NCBI GenBank assembly: GCA_023436925.1
Contig: JAEZHJ010000168.1
Span: 1-12,951 of the forward strand
DNA length: 12,951 nucleotides
Source: Actinomycetes bacterium
GTDB taxonomy: Bacteria; Actinomycetota; Actinomycetes; Propionibacteriales; Propionibacteriaceae
Reading direction: 5' to 3'
In this document: piece by piece, positions 1 through 5,447 of the stretch
How positions within the stretch are numbered: position 1 is the first letter of the stretch
How the letters are laid out: each line of letters opens with the position of its first letter
Notes under the pieces: model-generated
Seen by the model: only the letters and a program-made list of their open reading frames with translations
Databases searched by the model: none
Told to the model about the DNA's origin: nothing
Made by a program: the position numbers and the translations under genes

Positions 1-46
1 GTCAGGCCGGCAGCGGAGCCGGCCAGCAGTGCGAGAGGGGCCAGAC

Positions 47-229
47 ATGGCGGGCAAGTTCGAGCTCTGGGTCGACAAGGGCGGCGACTGGCGGTTCAAC
101 CTCAAGGCGACCAACGGGCAGGTCATCGCCACCAGCCAGGGGTACGCGTCCAAGGCGAACGCGCTGGACGGCATCGCCTCGGTCAAGAAGAACGCTCCCG
201 ACGCCGAGATCGTCGAAATCGAGAAGTGA
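47..229 (+). CDS. DUF1508 (YegP/UPF0339-like) small protein
   Basis: Small 60-aa protein of the DUF1508/YegP family, whose biochemical role is not established. The sequence shows the family pattern: FELWVDKGGDWRFNLKATNG (residues 5-24), then VIATSQGY (26-33), then SKANALDGIASVKKNA (35-50). This is one complete repeat, the usual length for single-domain members. I chose ATG at 47 because a purine-rich GAGAGGGG lies 6 nt upstream. A GTG at 29 in the same frame would add six residues unlike the family. It is convergent with the precorrin-2 dehydrogenase gene, with only 4 nt between the stops. There is no obvious functional link to the B12 genes. The family call is firm and the function unknown. 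Confidence 0.85.
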   Translation: MAGKFELWVDKGGDWRFNLKATNGQVIATSQGYASKANALDGIASVKKNAPDAEIVEIEK

Positions 230-233
230 GCCG

Positions 234-698
234 CTAAAGCTCCTCGGCGGCAGCCACCTCCAGCAACCGGTCCCGGGCGCGCTTGGCGCGCCGGGGTTCT
301 CCGCGTCCCAGCACGGCGACGGTCAACCCGTCGTGCTCGCCGGACGCGGGCGTCCACGCCGAACCACCGGCCGCGTGATCGGCCCGCACGCAGAAGACAC
401 GGTTCTGCTCGGCCTCAGCCGCGACCTCGGCGTTCACCTGCGCTGAGGACGTCGCGGCGAGGACGTACCACGCCTGCGCCAGGTCGCCCGGACGGAACTC
501 GCGCGCGAGCCAGGTCAGCCTCCCGGCATCGGCCAGCGCGGCCAGGTCGTCGTGCACGACCGGCGCCACCACCGTGACCTGAGCACCGGCCGCCAGCAAC
601 TTCGGGACGCGCCGGGCGGCCACCCGTCCGCCGCCGATCACGGCCACCGGACGGTCGGTCAGCACCAGACCGGCCACGTAAGGAGTGTCGCCAAGCAC
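234..698 (-). CDS. Precorrin-2 dehydrogenase / sirohydrochlorin ferrochelatase-type protein (CysG N-terminal-like)
   Basis: A 154-aa protein matching the NAD-binding half of siroheme synthase (CysG N-terminal/Met8p type). That domain oxidises precorrin-2 to sirohydrochlorin with NAD+ and in many members inserts iron. Visible features are the Rossmann glycine motif VIGGGRVAARR (20-30), a second strand VTVVAP (41-46), LAATSS (80-85) and CVRADHA (103-109). Asp107 sits where the family's catalytic Asp is expected, and LTVAVLGRGEPRRAKRARDRL is the usual tail. The methyltransferase (SUMT) half found in CysG fusions is absent. I chose GTG at 698 because GGTGGGAG lies a suitable distance upstream and the Rossmann fold begins at once. 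The same frame stays open to 902, but that extension has no family resemblance and overlaps the riboswitch on the other strand. It is divergent from cobT. The product could feed siroheme, or corrin synthesis elsewhere. Confidence 0.85.
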   Translation of the reverse strand: MLGDTPYVAGLVLTDRPVAVIGGGRVAARRVPKLLAAGAQVTVVAPVVHDDLAALADAGRLTWLAREFRPGDLAQAWYVLAATSSAQVNAEVAAEAEQNRVFCVRADHAAGGSAWTPASGEHDGLTVAVLGRGEPRRAKRARDRLLEVAAAEEL

Positions 699-720
699 GA
701 CCGGATTCTCCCACCGGTCG

Positions 721-850
721 GTTGCGGGGTGCGATCGGTGAAAGGATCTTGGGGCGCACCATCGCGGAATCCGGTGAGAATCCGGAGCGGTCGGGCCACC
801 GTGACCCGCAAGTCGGGAAGTCGGGAACCGATGGGCGTGATGTTGAACAG
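721..850 (+). promoter_or_regulatory. Cobalamin (AdoCbl-type) riboswitch upstream of cobT
   Basis: The leader carries the cobalamin riboswitch (B12 box) signature. GGTGCG (728-733) can pair with CGCACC (755-760) as P2. CCATCG (759-764) can pair with CGATGG (829-834) as P3, competing with P2 over 759-760. The core reads GGAAT-CCGG-TGAGAAT-CCGG (766-785) and continues with CGGTCGGGCCACCGTGACC. The hallmark 3' box is AGTCGGGAACC (819-829). Outer stem P1 and the exact ends are uncertain. No hairpin followed by a U-run lies between 835 and the cobT start, but the Shine-Dalgarno GAAGGG (863-868) lies just 3' of the fold. Translational control is therefore more likely than attenuation. Known members repress B12 biosynthesis or transport genes when coenzyme B12 is plentiful. 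Confidence 0.88.
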
Positions 851-876
851 GCCGCGACTCCTGAAGGGCATGGTGC

Positions 877-1914
877 ATGGCTGCCACCGCATTCTCGATC
901 ACTCCTCCTGACCTCGAAGCTGCCGCTGCCGCGCGTCGCCGCAGCGACGGTCAGGCCAAGCCGCTGGGCGCGCTGGGCGTCCTGGAGGATCTGGGGGTGT
1001 GGCTGGCCGGCTGCCAGGGCCAGTGCCCGCCCCGGCAACTGGACGACGTCCGGGTGGTGGTTTTCGCCGGTGACCACGGGGTCGCGGCCTCGGGGGTGTC
1101 CGCCTACCCGTCCGCGATCACCCCGGCGATGGTGCGCGGCATCGCCGCCGGTGGGGCCGGGATCTCCGCCCTGGCCCGTGCCAACGGGGTGTCGGTCGAG
1201 GTCTTCGACCTCGCCGTCGCCGAGGACTTCCCCGACCTGGGCCCCGAGGTCTCCCGGTTCAAGGTGACCCACGGCTCCGGCGCGATCGATGTCGAGGACG
1301 CGCTCACCCGCAGCCAGGTCGAGCAGGCACTGGCCGCCGGTGACACGATCGCCGCCGAGTTGGTGGCGGACGGGGCCCAACTGCTGATCGCCGGCGACCT
1401 CGGGATCGGCAACACCACGGTCTCCGCCGCCCTGATCGCGGCCACCTACGGCCTGCCCGCCGCGGCGGTGGTCGGACGGGGCACCGGCATCGACGACGCC
1501 GCGCTGGCCCACAAGGCGGCGGTGATCGACGCCGCCCTGGCCCGCGCCGGTGACCGGGTCGCCGACCCCGTCGAACGCCTGGCGGCGCTCGGCTCGGCCG
1601 ACACCGCTGCCGCGGTCGGCTTCCTGCTCGGCTCGGCCCGGCGCGGCGTGCCGGTCCTGCTGGACGGGGTGGTCGCCGTCGCCGAGGCGGTGGTGGCGGC
1701 GTCCATCGACCCGGGGTTCGTGGCCTGGGCGCGCGCGGGCCACCGCTCGACCGAGCCGGGACAGTCGGTGGCCCTGACCCGGCTCGGCCTGCAGCCGCTG
1801 GTCGACCTGGAGATGCGGCTGGGGGAGGGGACCGGCGCGGTGGTGGCCGTCCCGATCCTGCGGGCCGCGGTGGCGGCGCTGAACGACATCACCCAGCTGG
1901 CGGACCTGACGTGA
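877..1914 (+). CDS. cobT: Nicotinate-nucleotide--dimethylbenzimidazole phosphoribosyltransferase CobT
   Basis: A cytosolic enzyme that moves phosphoribose from nicotinate mononucleotide to dimethylbenzimidazole, giving alpha-ribazole phosphate, the activated lower ligand of cobalamin. The 345-aa length fits the family. Motifs in order are VVFAGDHGVAASGVSAYP (61-78), GAGISALARANGV (93-105), LLIAGDLGIGNTTVSAAL (169-186), GRGTGIDD (200-207), LGSADTAAAVGFLLGSARRG (238-257), VPVLLDG (258-264) and LGEGTGA (315-321). Glu317 of the last motif corresponds to the catalytic glutamate of characterised CobT. The LGSADTAA version of the central motif differs from the enterobacterial form. The start is ATG 877, with GAAGGG 8 nt upstream. 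The riboswitch lies directly upstream, and the stop overlaps the cobS start as GTGA, so the two are translationally coupled. Confidence 0.95.
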   Translation: MAATAFSITPPDLEAAAAARRRSDGQAKPLGALGVLEDLGVWLAGCQGQCPPRQLDDVRVVVFAGDHGVAASGVSAYPSAITPAMVRGIAAGGAGISALARANGVSVEVFDLAVAEDFPDLGPEVSRFKVTHGSGAIDVEDALTRSQVEQALAAGDTIAAELVADGAQLLIAGDLGIGNTTVSAALIAATYGLPAAAVVGRGTGIDDAALAHKAAVIDAALARAGDRVADPVERLAALGSADTAAAVGFLLGSARRGVPVLLDGVVAVAEAVVAASIDPGFVAWARAGHRSTEPGQSVALTRLGLQPLVDLEMRLGEGTGAVVAVPILRAAVAALNDITQLADLT

Positions 1915-2678
1915 TCACCGGGCTGCGGTTGGCGGCCGGCTTCCTCACCGTGCTCCCGGTCCGTCCGACCGAGCAGATCACCCGCCCGGTCGCCCGCTCC
2001 GCGATGCTGCTGGGCTGGCTGGCGGTGCTGCCGGTCGGGGCGGTGGCCGCGCTCGCCGGCCGGGGCGCGCTGTTGGCCGGGTTGCCGCCGGTCGTCGCCG
2101 GCGCCGTCGTGGTCGGGCTGGTCGCGCTGGGCACCCGGGCGATGCACCTGGACGGCCTGGCCGACACGGTGGACGGGCTCGGGTCGGGGCCGGACCGGGA
2201 CAAGGCGCTGCGGGTGATGCGCTCTGGTGACGTGGGCCCGATGGGGGTGACGGCGCTCGGGCTGGTGCTGCTCGTGCAGGCGGGGTGTTTCGGAGCGCTG
2301 CTCGACGCCCCGTGGGGCTGGTTGCAGGTCGCCGGGCTGGTCGCGGTGTCGCGGGCGGCGCTCGCCGTGGGCTGTCGGGCCGGCGTGCCATCGGCGCGTC
2401 GGGACGGGCTGGGCGCGCTGTTCGCGGGGGTGGTGCCGCCGGTGTGGCTGGCGGTGCTGTGGGGGGCGGCAGCCGCCGGGCTGGCCGGGCTCGGCTGGCT
2501 CACCGGCCAGCCGTGGTGGCAGGGGGTGCTCGCGGCGGTGGTGGCGCTGGCGGCGGCGTGGACGCTCCTGGCCCGGTGCGTGCGGCGCTTCGGCGGGATG
2601 ACCGGCGACGTGCTGGGGGCGCTGGTGGAGACCGTGCTGACCGGCCTGGTGCTGGTGAGCGCGCTTCAGCTGGGCTGA
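1911..2678 (+). CDS. cobS: Adenosylcobinamide-GDP ribazoletransferase (cobalamin synthase) CobS
   Basis: An integral membrane enzyme that joins adenosylcobinamide-GDP to alpha-ribazole or its phosphate, the last assembly step of adenosylcobalamin. The 255-aa length is typical. The conserved acidic motif HLDGLADTVDG (79-89) is followed by GPDRDKALRVMRSGDVGPMG (93-112). The C-terminal GGMTGDVLGA (228-237) is also a family hallmark. Several hydrophobic stretches (roughly 33-75, 113-153, 171-222, 238-253) fit the polytopic family. The start is GTG at 1911, overlapping the cobT stop by 4 nt, so it shares the riboswitch-controlled transcript. Its stop lies 6 bp from the end of the convergent cobU. 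Confidence 0.94.
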   Translation: MITGLRLAAGFLTVLPVRPTEQITRPVARSAMLLGWLAVLPVGAVAALAGRGALLAGLPPVVAGAVVVGLVALGTRAMHLDGLADTVDGLGSGPDRDKALRVMRSGDVGPMGVTALGLVLLVQAGCFGALLDAPWGWLQVAGLVAVSRAALAVGCRAGVPSARRDGLGALFAGVVPPVWLAVLWGAAAAGLAGLGWLTGQPWWQGVLAAVVALAAAWTLLARCVRRFGGMTGDVLGALVETVLTGLVLVSALQLG

Positions 2679-2684
2679 GGCTGG

Positions 2685-3230
2685 TCAGCCGGCATCGGCG
2701 GGCAGCCGCAGCGGCCGTCCGGCCACCAGCAGGACCACCTCGTCGCAGACCGCGGCCACGGCCTGGTTGATCCGTCCCAGCTGGTCGGCGAACACCCGTC
2801 CGGAGCGGTACTGGGAGACCAGGCCCCAGCCGACCTCGTTGGTGACCACCACGATGTCGGGGTGGCCCGCGACCGCCGCGGCCAGCGCGGCGACCTCTTC
2901 GTCCAGGCGCGGTTGCCAGGCGGGGGTCGGGATCTCCCAGGCCTGCCACTCGTCCAGCAGTCGGGTCAGCCAGGTGCCCAGGCAGTCCAGCAGGACCGGC
3001 TCGCCGGCGGCGCGGATCGCCTCGGCGAGCGAGACCGTCTCGACCGTCCGCCAGGCTGCCGGACGGCGGGCCTGGTGGGCGGCGACCCGCTCGGCCCACT
3101 CAGGGTCGCGCACCGGGTCGGCCGGGTAGCCAGGGGTCAGGTAGGCGGCGGGCGCGGCGGCGTCCAGCAGCGTCTCGGCGTAGCGGGACTTGCCGCTGCG
3201 CACCCCGCCGGTGACCAGGATCCTCGCCAT
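2685..3230 (-). CDS. cobU: Bifunctional adenosylcobinamide kinase / adenosylcobinamide-phosphate guanylyltransferase CobU
   Basis: A soluble bifunctional enzyme that phosphorylates adenosylcobinamide and transfers GMP to it, producing the GDP-cobinamide used by CobS. The 181-aa length is standard. Visible features are the N-terminal P-loop TGGVRSGKS (7-15), ERVAAHQARRPAAWRTVE (47-64), LLDCLGTWLTRLL (80-92) and VVTNEVGWGLVSQYRSGRVFADQLGRINQ (128-156). His52 in the second motif aligns with the histidine guanylylated in characterised CobU. The start is ATG 3230 with only a weak, distant GGGGG upstream. The gene is convergent with cobS and is not under the cobT riboswitch; I see no second B12 box in its leader. 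Confidence 0.94.
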   Translation of the reverse strand: MARILVTGGVRSGKSRYAETLLDAAAPAAYLTPGYPADPVRDPEWAERVAAHQARRPAAWRTVETVSLAEAIRAAGEPVLLDCLGTWLTRLLDEWQAWEIPTPAWQPRLDEEVAALAAAVAGHPDIVVVTNEVGWGLVSQYRSGRVFADQLGRINQAVAAVCDEVVLLVAGRPLRLPADAG

Positions 3231-3286
3231 GGCGTCACGCTACCCCCGAGCGGCGCGAACCTCGTCCGCGGCCCGTGTTGGAGAGC

Positions 3287-3313
3287 CCGGTTGACCGGCG
3301 TCTCTGCTATATC
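3287..3313 (+). promoter_or_regulatory. Candidate extended -10 promoter with 12-bp palindrome
   Basis: TGC-TATATC (3305-3313) fits an extended -10 element in an otherwise GC-rich spacer, about 120 nt before the small gene at 3436. Just upstream, CCGGT-TG-ACCGG (3287-3298) forms an inverted repeat where an operator overlapping the promoter would lie. TTGACC inside the palindrome is only 11 nt from TATATC, too close to serve as a -35 for it. The assignment rests on motif appearance only. The spacer also separates the divergent cobU gene, whose own promoter I cannot place. Confidence 0.3.
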
Positions 3314-3389
3314 TGGTGCTGCCGTGGCGGCCGGACGTGGGAGCGTCCACCGCAGCGGTGCCCGCAATGGTGGTGCCGGGCTTTGGGGG

Positions 3390-3420
3390 GCGGGGCGACC
3401 TTCCCGCAGCGCAGCGGGGA
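3390..3420 (+). other. Two mutually exclusive hairpins in the leader of the gene at 3436
   Basis: The segment CCCGC (3403-3407) can pair with upstream GCGGG (3390-3394, 8-nt loop) or with downstream GCGGG (3414-3418, 6-nt loop). The second stem extends to 7 bp by adding a U-G and a U-A pair (3401-3402 with 3419-3420). The alternatives cannot coexist, and the second ends 15 nt before the start codon. An earlier hairpin, GGACG/CGTCC (3333-3348), lies in the same leader. This could be a leader switch, but such pairings also arise by chance in GC-rich DNA. Confidence 0.3.
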
Positions 3421-3435
3421 GTTGATTGGGGAATC

Positions 3436-3828
3436 ATGACGTTGTTGGACGACAACACGCAGGCACTGCTTGCGGCCGACCCCCAGGCCGCAGGCCCGAC
3501 TCTTGATGATGCGCTGGCGAGCCTGTCGGCCAGTGTCGTCACCCATCACGCACTGCTGGCGAAGGCCCGGGCGTACCAGTCGAGGGTCGATCGCGAACTG
3601 GCGGCGGCTGCGAACCAGGGTGCCACGCTCGCCGACCTCGCCGCGGCCGCCGGCCTCAGCCAAGACGGCGTGCTGGAGCGGCTGCGCTCCGCGCCTGCGG
3701 CGCTGTTGGAGCCCGCCACGCAGGTGCGGCTCGGGGTCGTGGCCGCGGCGGCGTCGATGACCGAGGACGAGGGTGCCCACGGCGGCGCCGGCCGCAGCTG
3801 GGCCTGGCCGCCGCTGAAGCGCAGCTGA
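3436..3828 (+). CDS. Small unrecognised protein with a helix-turn-helix-like segment
   Basis: A predicted 130-aa protein that I do not recognise. It is alanine- and leucine-rich and mostly helical in appearance. Residues 62-83 (GATLADLAAAAGLSQDGVLERL) have the spacing and Gly turn of a helix-turn-helix, so DNA binding is possible. Residues 36-60 could be a preceding amphipathic helix. The last 20 residues (GGAGRSWAWPPLKRS end) look like non-conserved tail. I chose ATG 3436. GGGGA (3428-3432) is unusually close to it, and GGGGAG (3416-3421) is rather far, so initiation is not textbook. An in-frame upstream ATG at 3316 would add 40 residues without clear protein character. It stands alone between cobU and the pilus locus and could regulate either neighbour or neither. 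That it is a gene is fairly likely; its function is unknown. Confidence 0.6.
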   Translation: MTLLDDNTQALLAADPQAAGPTLDDALASLSASVVTHHALLAKARAYQSRVDRELAAAANQGATLADLAAAAGLSQDGVLERLRSAPAALLEPATQVRLGVVAAAASMTEDEGAHGGAGRSWAWPPLKRS

Positions 3829-3832
3829 GCTC

Positions 3833-3895
3833 GGCACGCGGGGACGGTTCTCTGGCACAGGGGGACGGTTCTCTGGCACAGGGGGACGGTCCCTC
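3833..3895. repeat. Three tandem 21-bp units (GGCACNNGGGGACGGTTCTCT type)
   Basis: Three head-to-tail units with an exact 21-bp period start at 3833, 3854 and 3875. Each begins GGCAC, followed by a G-run and ACGGT. The first two end TTCTCT; the third diverges at its end to give GGTCCCTC, which creates the palindrome GGGAC-G-GTCCC (3883-3893). The array begins 5 bp after the stop of the preceding gene and ends 23 bp before the DnaA-like box of the pilus promoter. Similar GGGGACGGTTCT-type intergenic repeats occur in unrelated bacteria, some near REP-associated transposases. That comparison is from memory and untested. Confidence 0.8.
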
Positions 3896-3917
3896 GTCCA
3901 CAGCCGTGGTGGCCCCG

Positions 3918-4014
3918 GTTATCCACAGAATTGCGCTGATTCGCCAAGACCTCTGGTCCGAGCGCCTCCGCAGACCCTAGAGTCACCGCACCGGGCGCAG
4001 AGGAACCCACCCCC
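3918..4014 (+). promoter_or_regulatory. Pilus promoter region A: DnaA-box-like site, TAGAGT -10, GAACCCACCCC
   Basis: GTTATCCACAGA (3918-3929) contains a perfect TTATCCACA DnaA-box consensus. It is followed by TAGAGTC (3978-3984), whose hexamer TAGAGT matches the TAGRRT -10 of high-GC actinobacteria, and by GAACCCACCCC (4003-4013). The same three words occur in the same order before the Flp-like pilin gene. A start site near 3990 would leave a leader of about 70 nt before the CpaB-like gene. I see no convincing -35 hexamer, which would fit an activator-dependent promoter. The noncoding stretch between 3896 and 4059 holds nothing else I can identify. Confidence 0.6.
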
Positions 4015-4059
4015 GAGGTTTCGCCACACCGCCCGGACCTTGTGGTTAGGCGAACCGAG

Positions 4060-4686
4060 ATGGCAGACCCATCGGACTCCGCCCGGACGACCCGGGTGCG
4101 CACCCGGCGGAACCTCCGCCTGGTGGCGGTTGGTGTGCTCGCCATGTGCCTGTCCGGACTGGGCGCGGCGTGGCTCTACTCGAGCACCGCCGGCGGGAGT
4201 TCGGTGGTGGGGGTGACCCGGACGGTATATCGCGGGCAACTCATCACCGAGGCCGATGTCGGTCTGGTCTGGCTGCCCTCGGCGCCGGGGATCGCGACCG
4301 TCCCCGGGGAGCGCCTCGCCGAGGTGATCGGACAGACTGCACAGACCGACCTGGTGGCGGAGTCGGTGTTGTCGCCGCACTCCTTCGGTGCCCCGGTGGT
4401 CGAACTCGGCACCTCACGGCTGGGGCTGCGGCTGGCTCCCGGGCGGCTGCCGTCCACCGAGCTGCCGCCCGGCACGCCCGTCCTGCTGGTCGAGGTGGTT
4501 CGTGACTCCGCCGAAGCCTCGCCGGGGCCCAGCGTCACCGGACGCATTGCCTCGGCCCCCACGACCCTGCCGGACGGTGCCACGCTGATCGACGTCAGCG
4601 TCCCCCAGGAGCAGGCCGAGCGGGTGGCCCGGCTGGCCGCCGGTGACCAGCTCGTCGTCGTCCGCCAACCGGAGGGCCAGCGATGA
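4060..4686 (+). CDS. CpaB/RcpC-like SAF-domain pilus assembly protein
   Basis: A 208-aa membrane-anchored protein with the layout of CpaB/RcpC: a basic N-terminus (RTTRVRTRRN), one TM helix (about 20-41), and a SAF domain (about 49-109) including VTRTVYRGQLITEADVGLVWLP and AESVLSPHSFG. A beta-rich C-terminal domain follows (112-205). In diderms CpaB works with the secretin channel. Monoderms lack the secretin, so here it probably acts on the outer face of the membrane, with an uncertain role. I chose ATG 4060, with AGG 9 nt upstream. GTG 4042 is an in-frame alternative adding six residues with no clear ribosome site. The end overlaps the next gene by 4 nt (ATGA). Confidence 0.82.
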   Translation: MADPSDSARTTRVRTRRNLRLVAVGVLAMCLSGLGAAWLYSSTAGGSSVVGVTRTVYRGQLITEADVGLVWLPSAPGIATVPGERLAEVIGQTAQTDLVAESVLSPHSFGAPVVELGTSRLGLRLAPGRLPSTELPPGTPVLLVEVVRDSAEASPGPSVTGRIASAPTTLPDGATLIDVSVPQEQAERVARLAAGDQLVVVRQPEGQR

Positions 4687-5447
4687 GCCTGATCGTCCTC
4701 ACCAGCGCCGGCCATTCCCCCGGAGTGACCACGACAGCGCTGGGCCTCGCGCTCAGCTGGCCCCGGCCCGTCCTGCTGGTTGACGCGGATCCACACCCCT
4801 CCCAGAGCGTGCTGGCCGGCTACCTGCGGGGTGAGGACCCGTTCGGCACCGGGCTGTGGGCGCTCCTGGCGGCCCACCGCGAGCGGCGGGCAGTGGCCGA
4901 GGCACTGCCCCAGGCCGTCCTCGACCTGCCGGCGACCGACGATGTCCCGCGCCACTTCCTGCCCGGGTTCGCCAACCCGGGCATGGTCGAGCTGTTCGCT
5001 GCGGTGTGGCCGGAGTTCGCTGCCGTCCTGGCCGCCGGGCCGGCGGACGTGATCGTCGACGCCGGCCGACTGGACAACCGGGGCCTGCCGCCCGCGCTGC
5101 TCGGCGAGGCCGACGTGGTCCAGGTCGTGACCCGGACGAGCCTGGTCGACCTCGTGCAGCTCCGGCTCTACCTGCCGCTCCTGGGATCGCTCCCGCCGCA
5201 CCTGCTCGGTCTACTGCTCATCGGCCCTGGGAGGCCCTACACCCCTGCGGAGATCACCCGCCAGTTCGGTGTCGAGCAGGTCATCGGCCTGCCGTGGGCG
5301 CCCAAGGACGCCGCCGTGTGGTCCCATGGCGCGCCGGCCGGCCGCCGGTTCGGCGCTGGCGGGTACGCGCGCGCGGTGGCGCAAGCCGCCGGCGACCTGG
5401 CCGGCGAGCTCGCCTCCCGACAGGAACGGATCGGGGCTCCCCGGTGA
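4683..5447 (+). CDS. TadZ/CpaE-like ParA/MinD-family protein with degenerate P-loop
   Basis: A 254-aa cytosolic protein with a ParA/MinD fold layout. It has strand MSLIVLTSAG then HSPGVTTTALGLAL (11-24) in the P-loop position, Walker A' LLVDADPHPSQS (31-42), a Walker B-like VIVDAG (123-128), and the later strand/loop VVQVVTRTSLVDLVQLRLYLPLL (145-167). TadZ/CpaE proteins are thought to position the Tad machine at the cell envelope. The usual deviant Walker A has lysines (KGGxGKT). Here neither is present and the loop reads GHSPGVTTT, so ATP hydrolysis may be lost or altered. It overlaps the CpaB-like gene by ATGA and the TadA gene by GTGA, so its stoichiometry is probably tied to both. Confidence 0.8.
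   Translation: MSLIVLTSAGHSPGVTTTALGLALSWPRPVLLVDADPHPSQSVLAGYLRGEDPFGTGLWALLAAHRERRAVAEALPQAVLDLPATDDVPRHFLPGFANPGMVELFAAVWPEFAAVLAAGPADVIVDAGRLDNRGLPPALLGEADVVQVVTRTSLVDLVQLRLYLPLLGSLPPHLLGLLLIGPGRPYTPAEITRQFGVEQVIGLPWAPKDAAVWSHGAPAGRRFGAGGYARAVAQAAGDLAGELASRQERIGAPR

Noticed and set aside
699..902. N-terminal extension of the precorrin-2 dehydrogenase frame up to 902
   Set aside because: No family resemblance, overlaps the riboswitch and the cobT start on the other strand, and a good ribosome site precedes GTG 698.
415..1743. Long antisense open frame across cobT
   Set aside because: Its composition (Gly/Arg/Gln/His-rich, no motifs) is that of a GC-rich shadow frame; cobT on the other strand has all family motifs.
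3291..3313. TTGACC and TATATC as a -35/-10 pair
   Set aside because: Only 11 nt separate them, too short for a standard promoter; only the extended -10 reading was kept, at low confidence.
3833..3895. CRISPR array
   Set aside because: The 21-bp units are directly adjacent with no spacers between them, and no cas genes are present.
4856..5443. Upstream extension of the TadA frame
   Set aside because: Arg/Pro/Gly-rich out-of-frame sequence of the TadZ-like gene; GTG 5444 gives the usual family length and a 4-nt coupled overlap.
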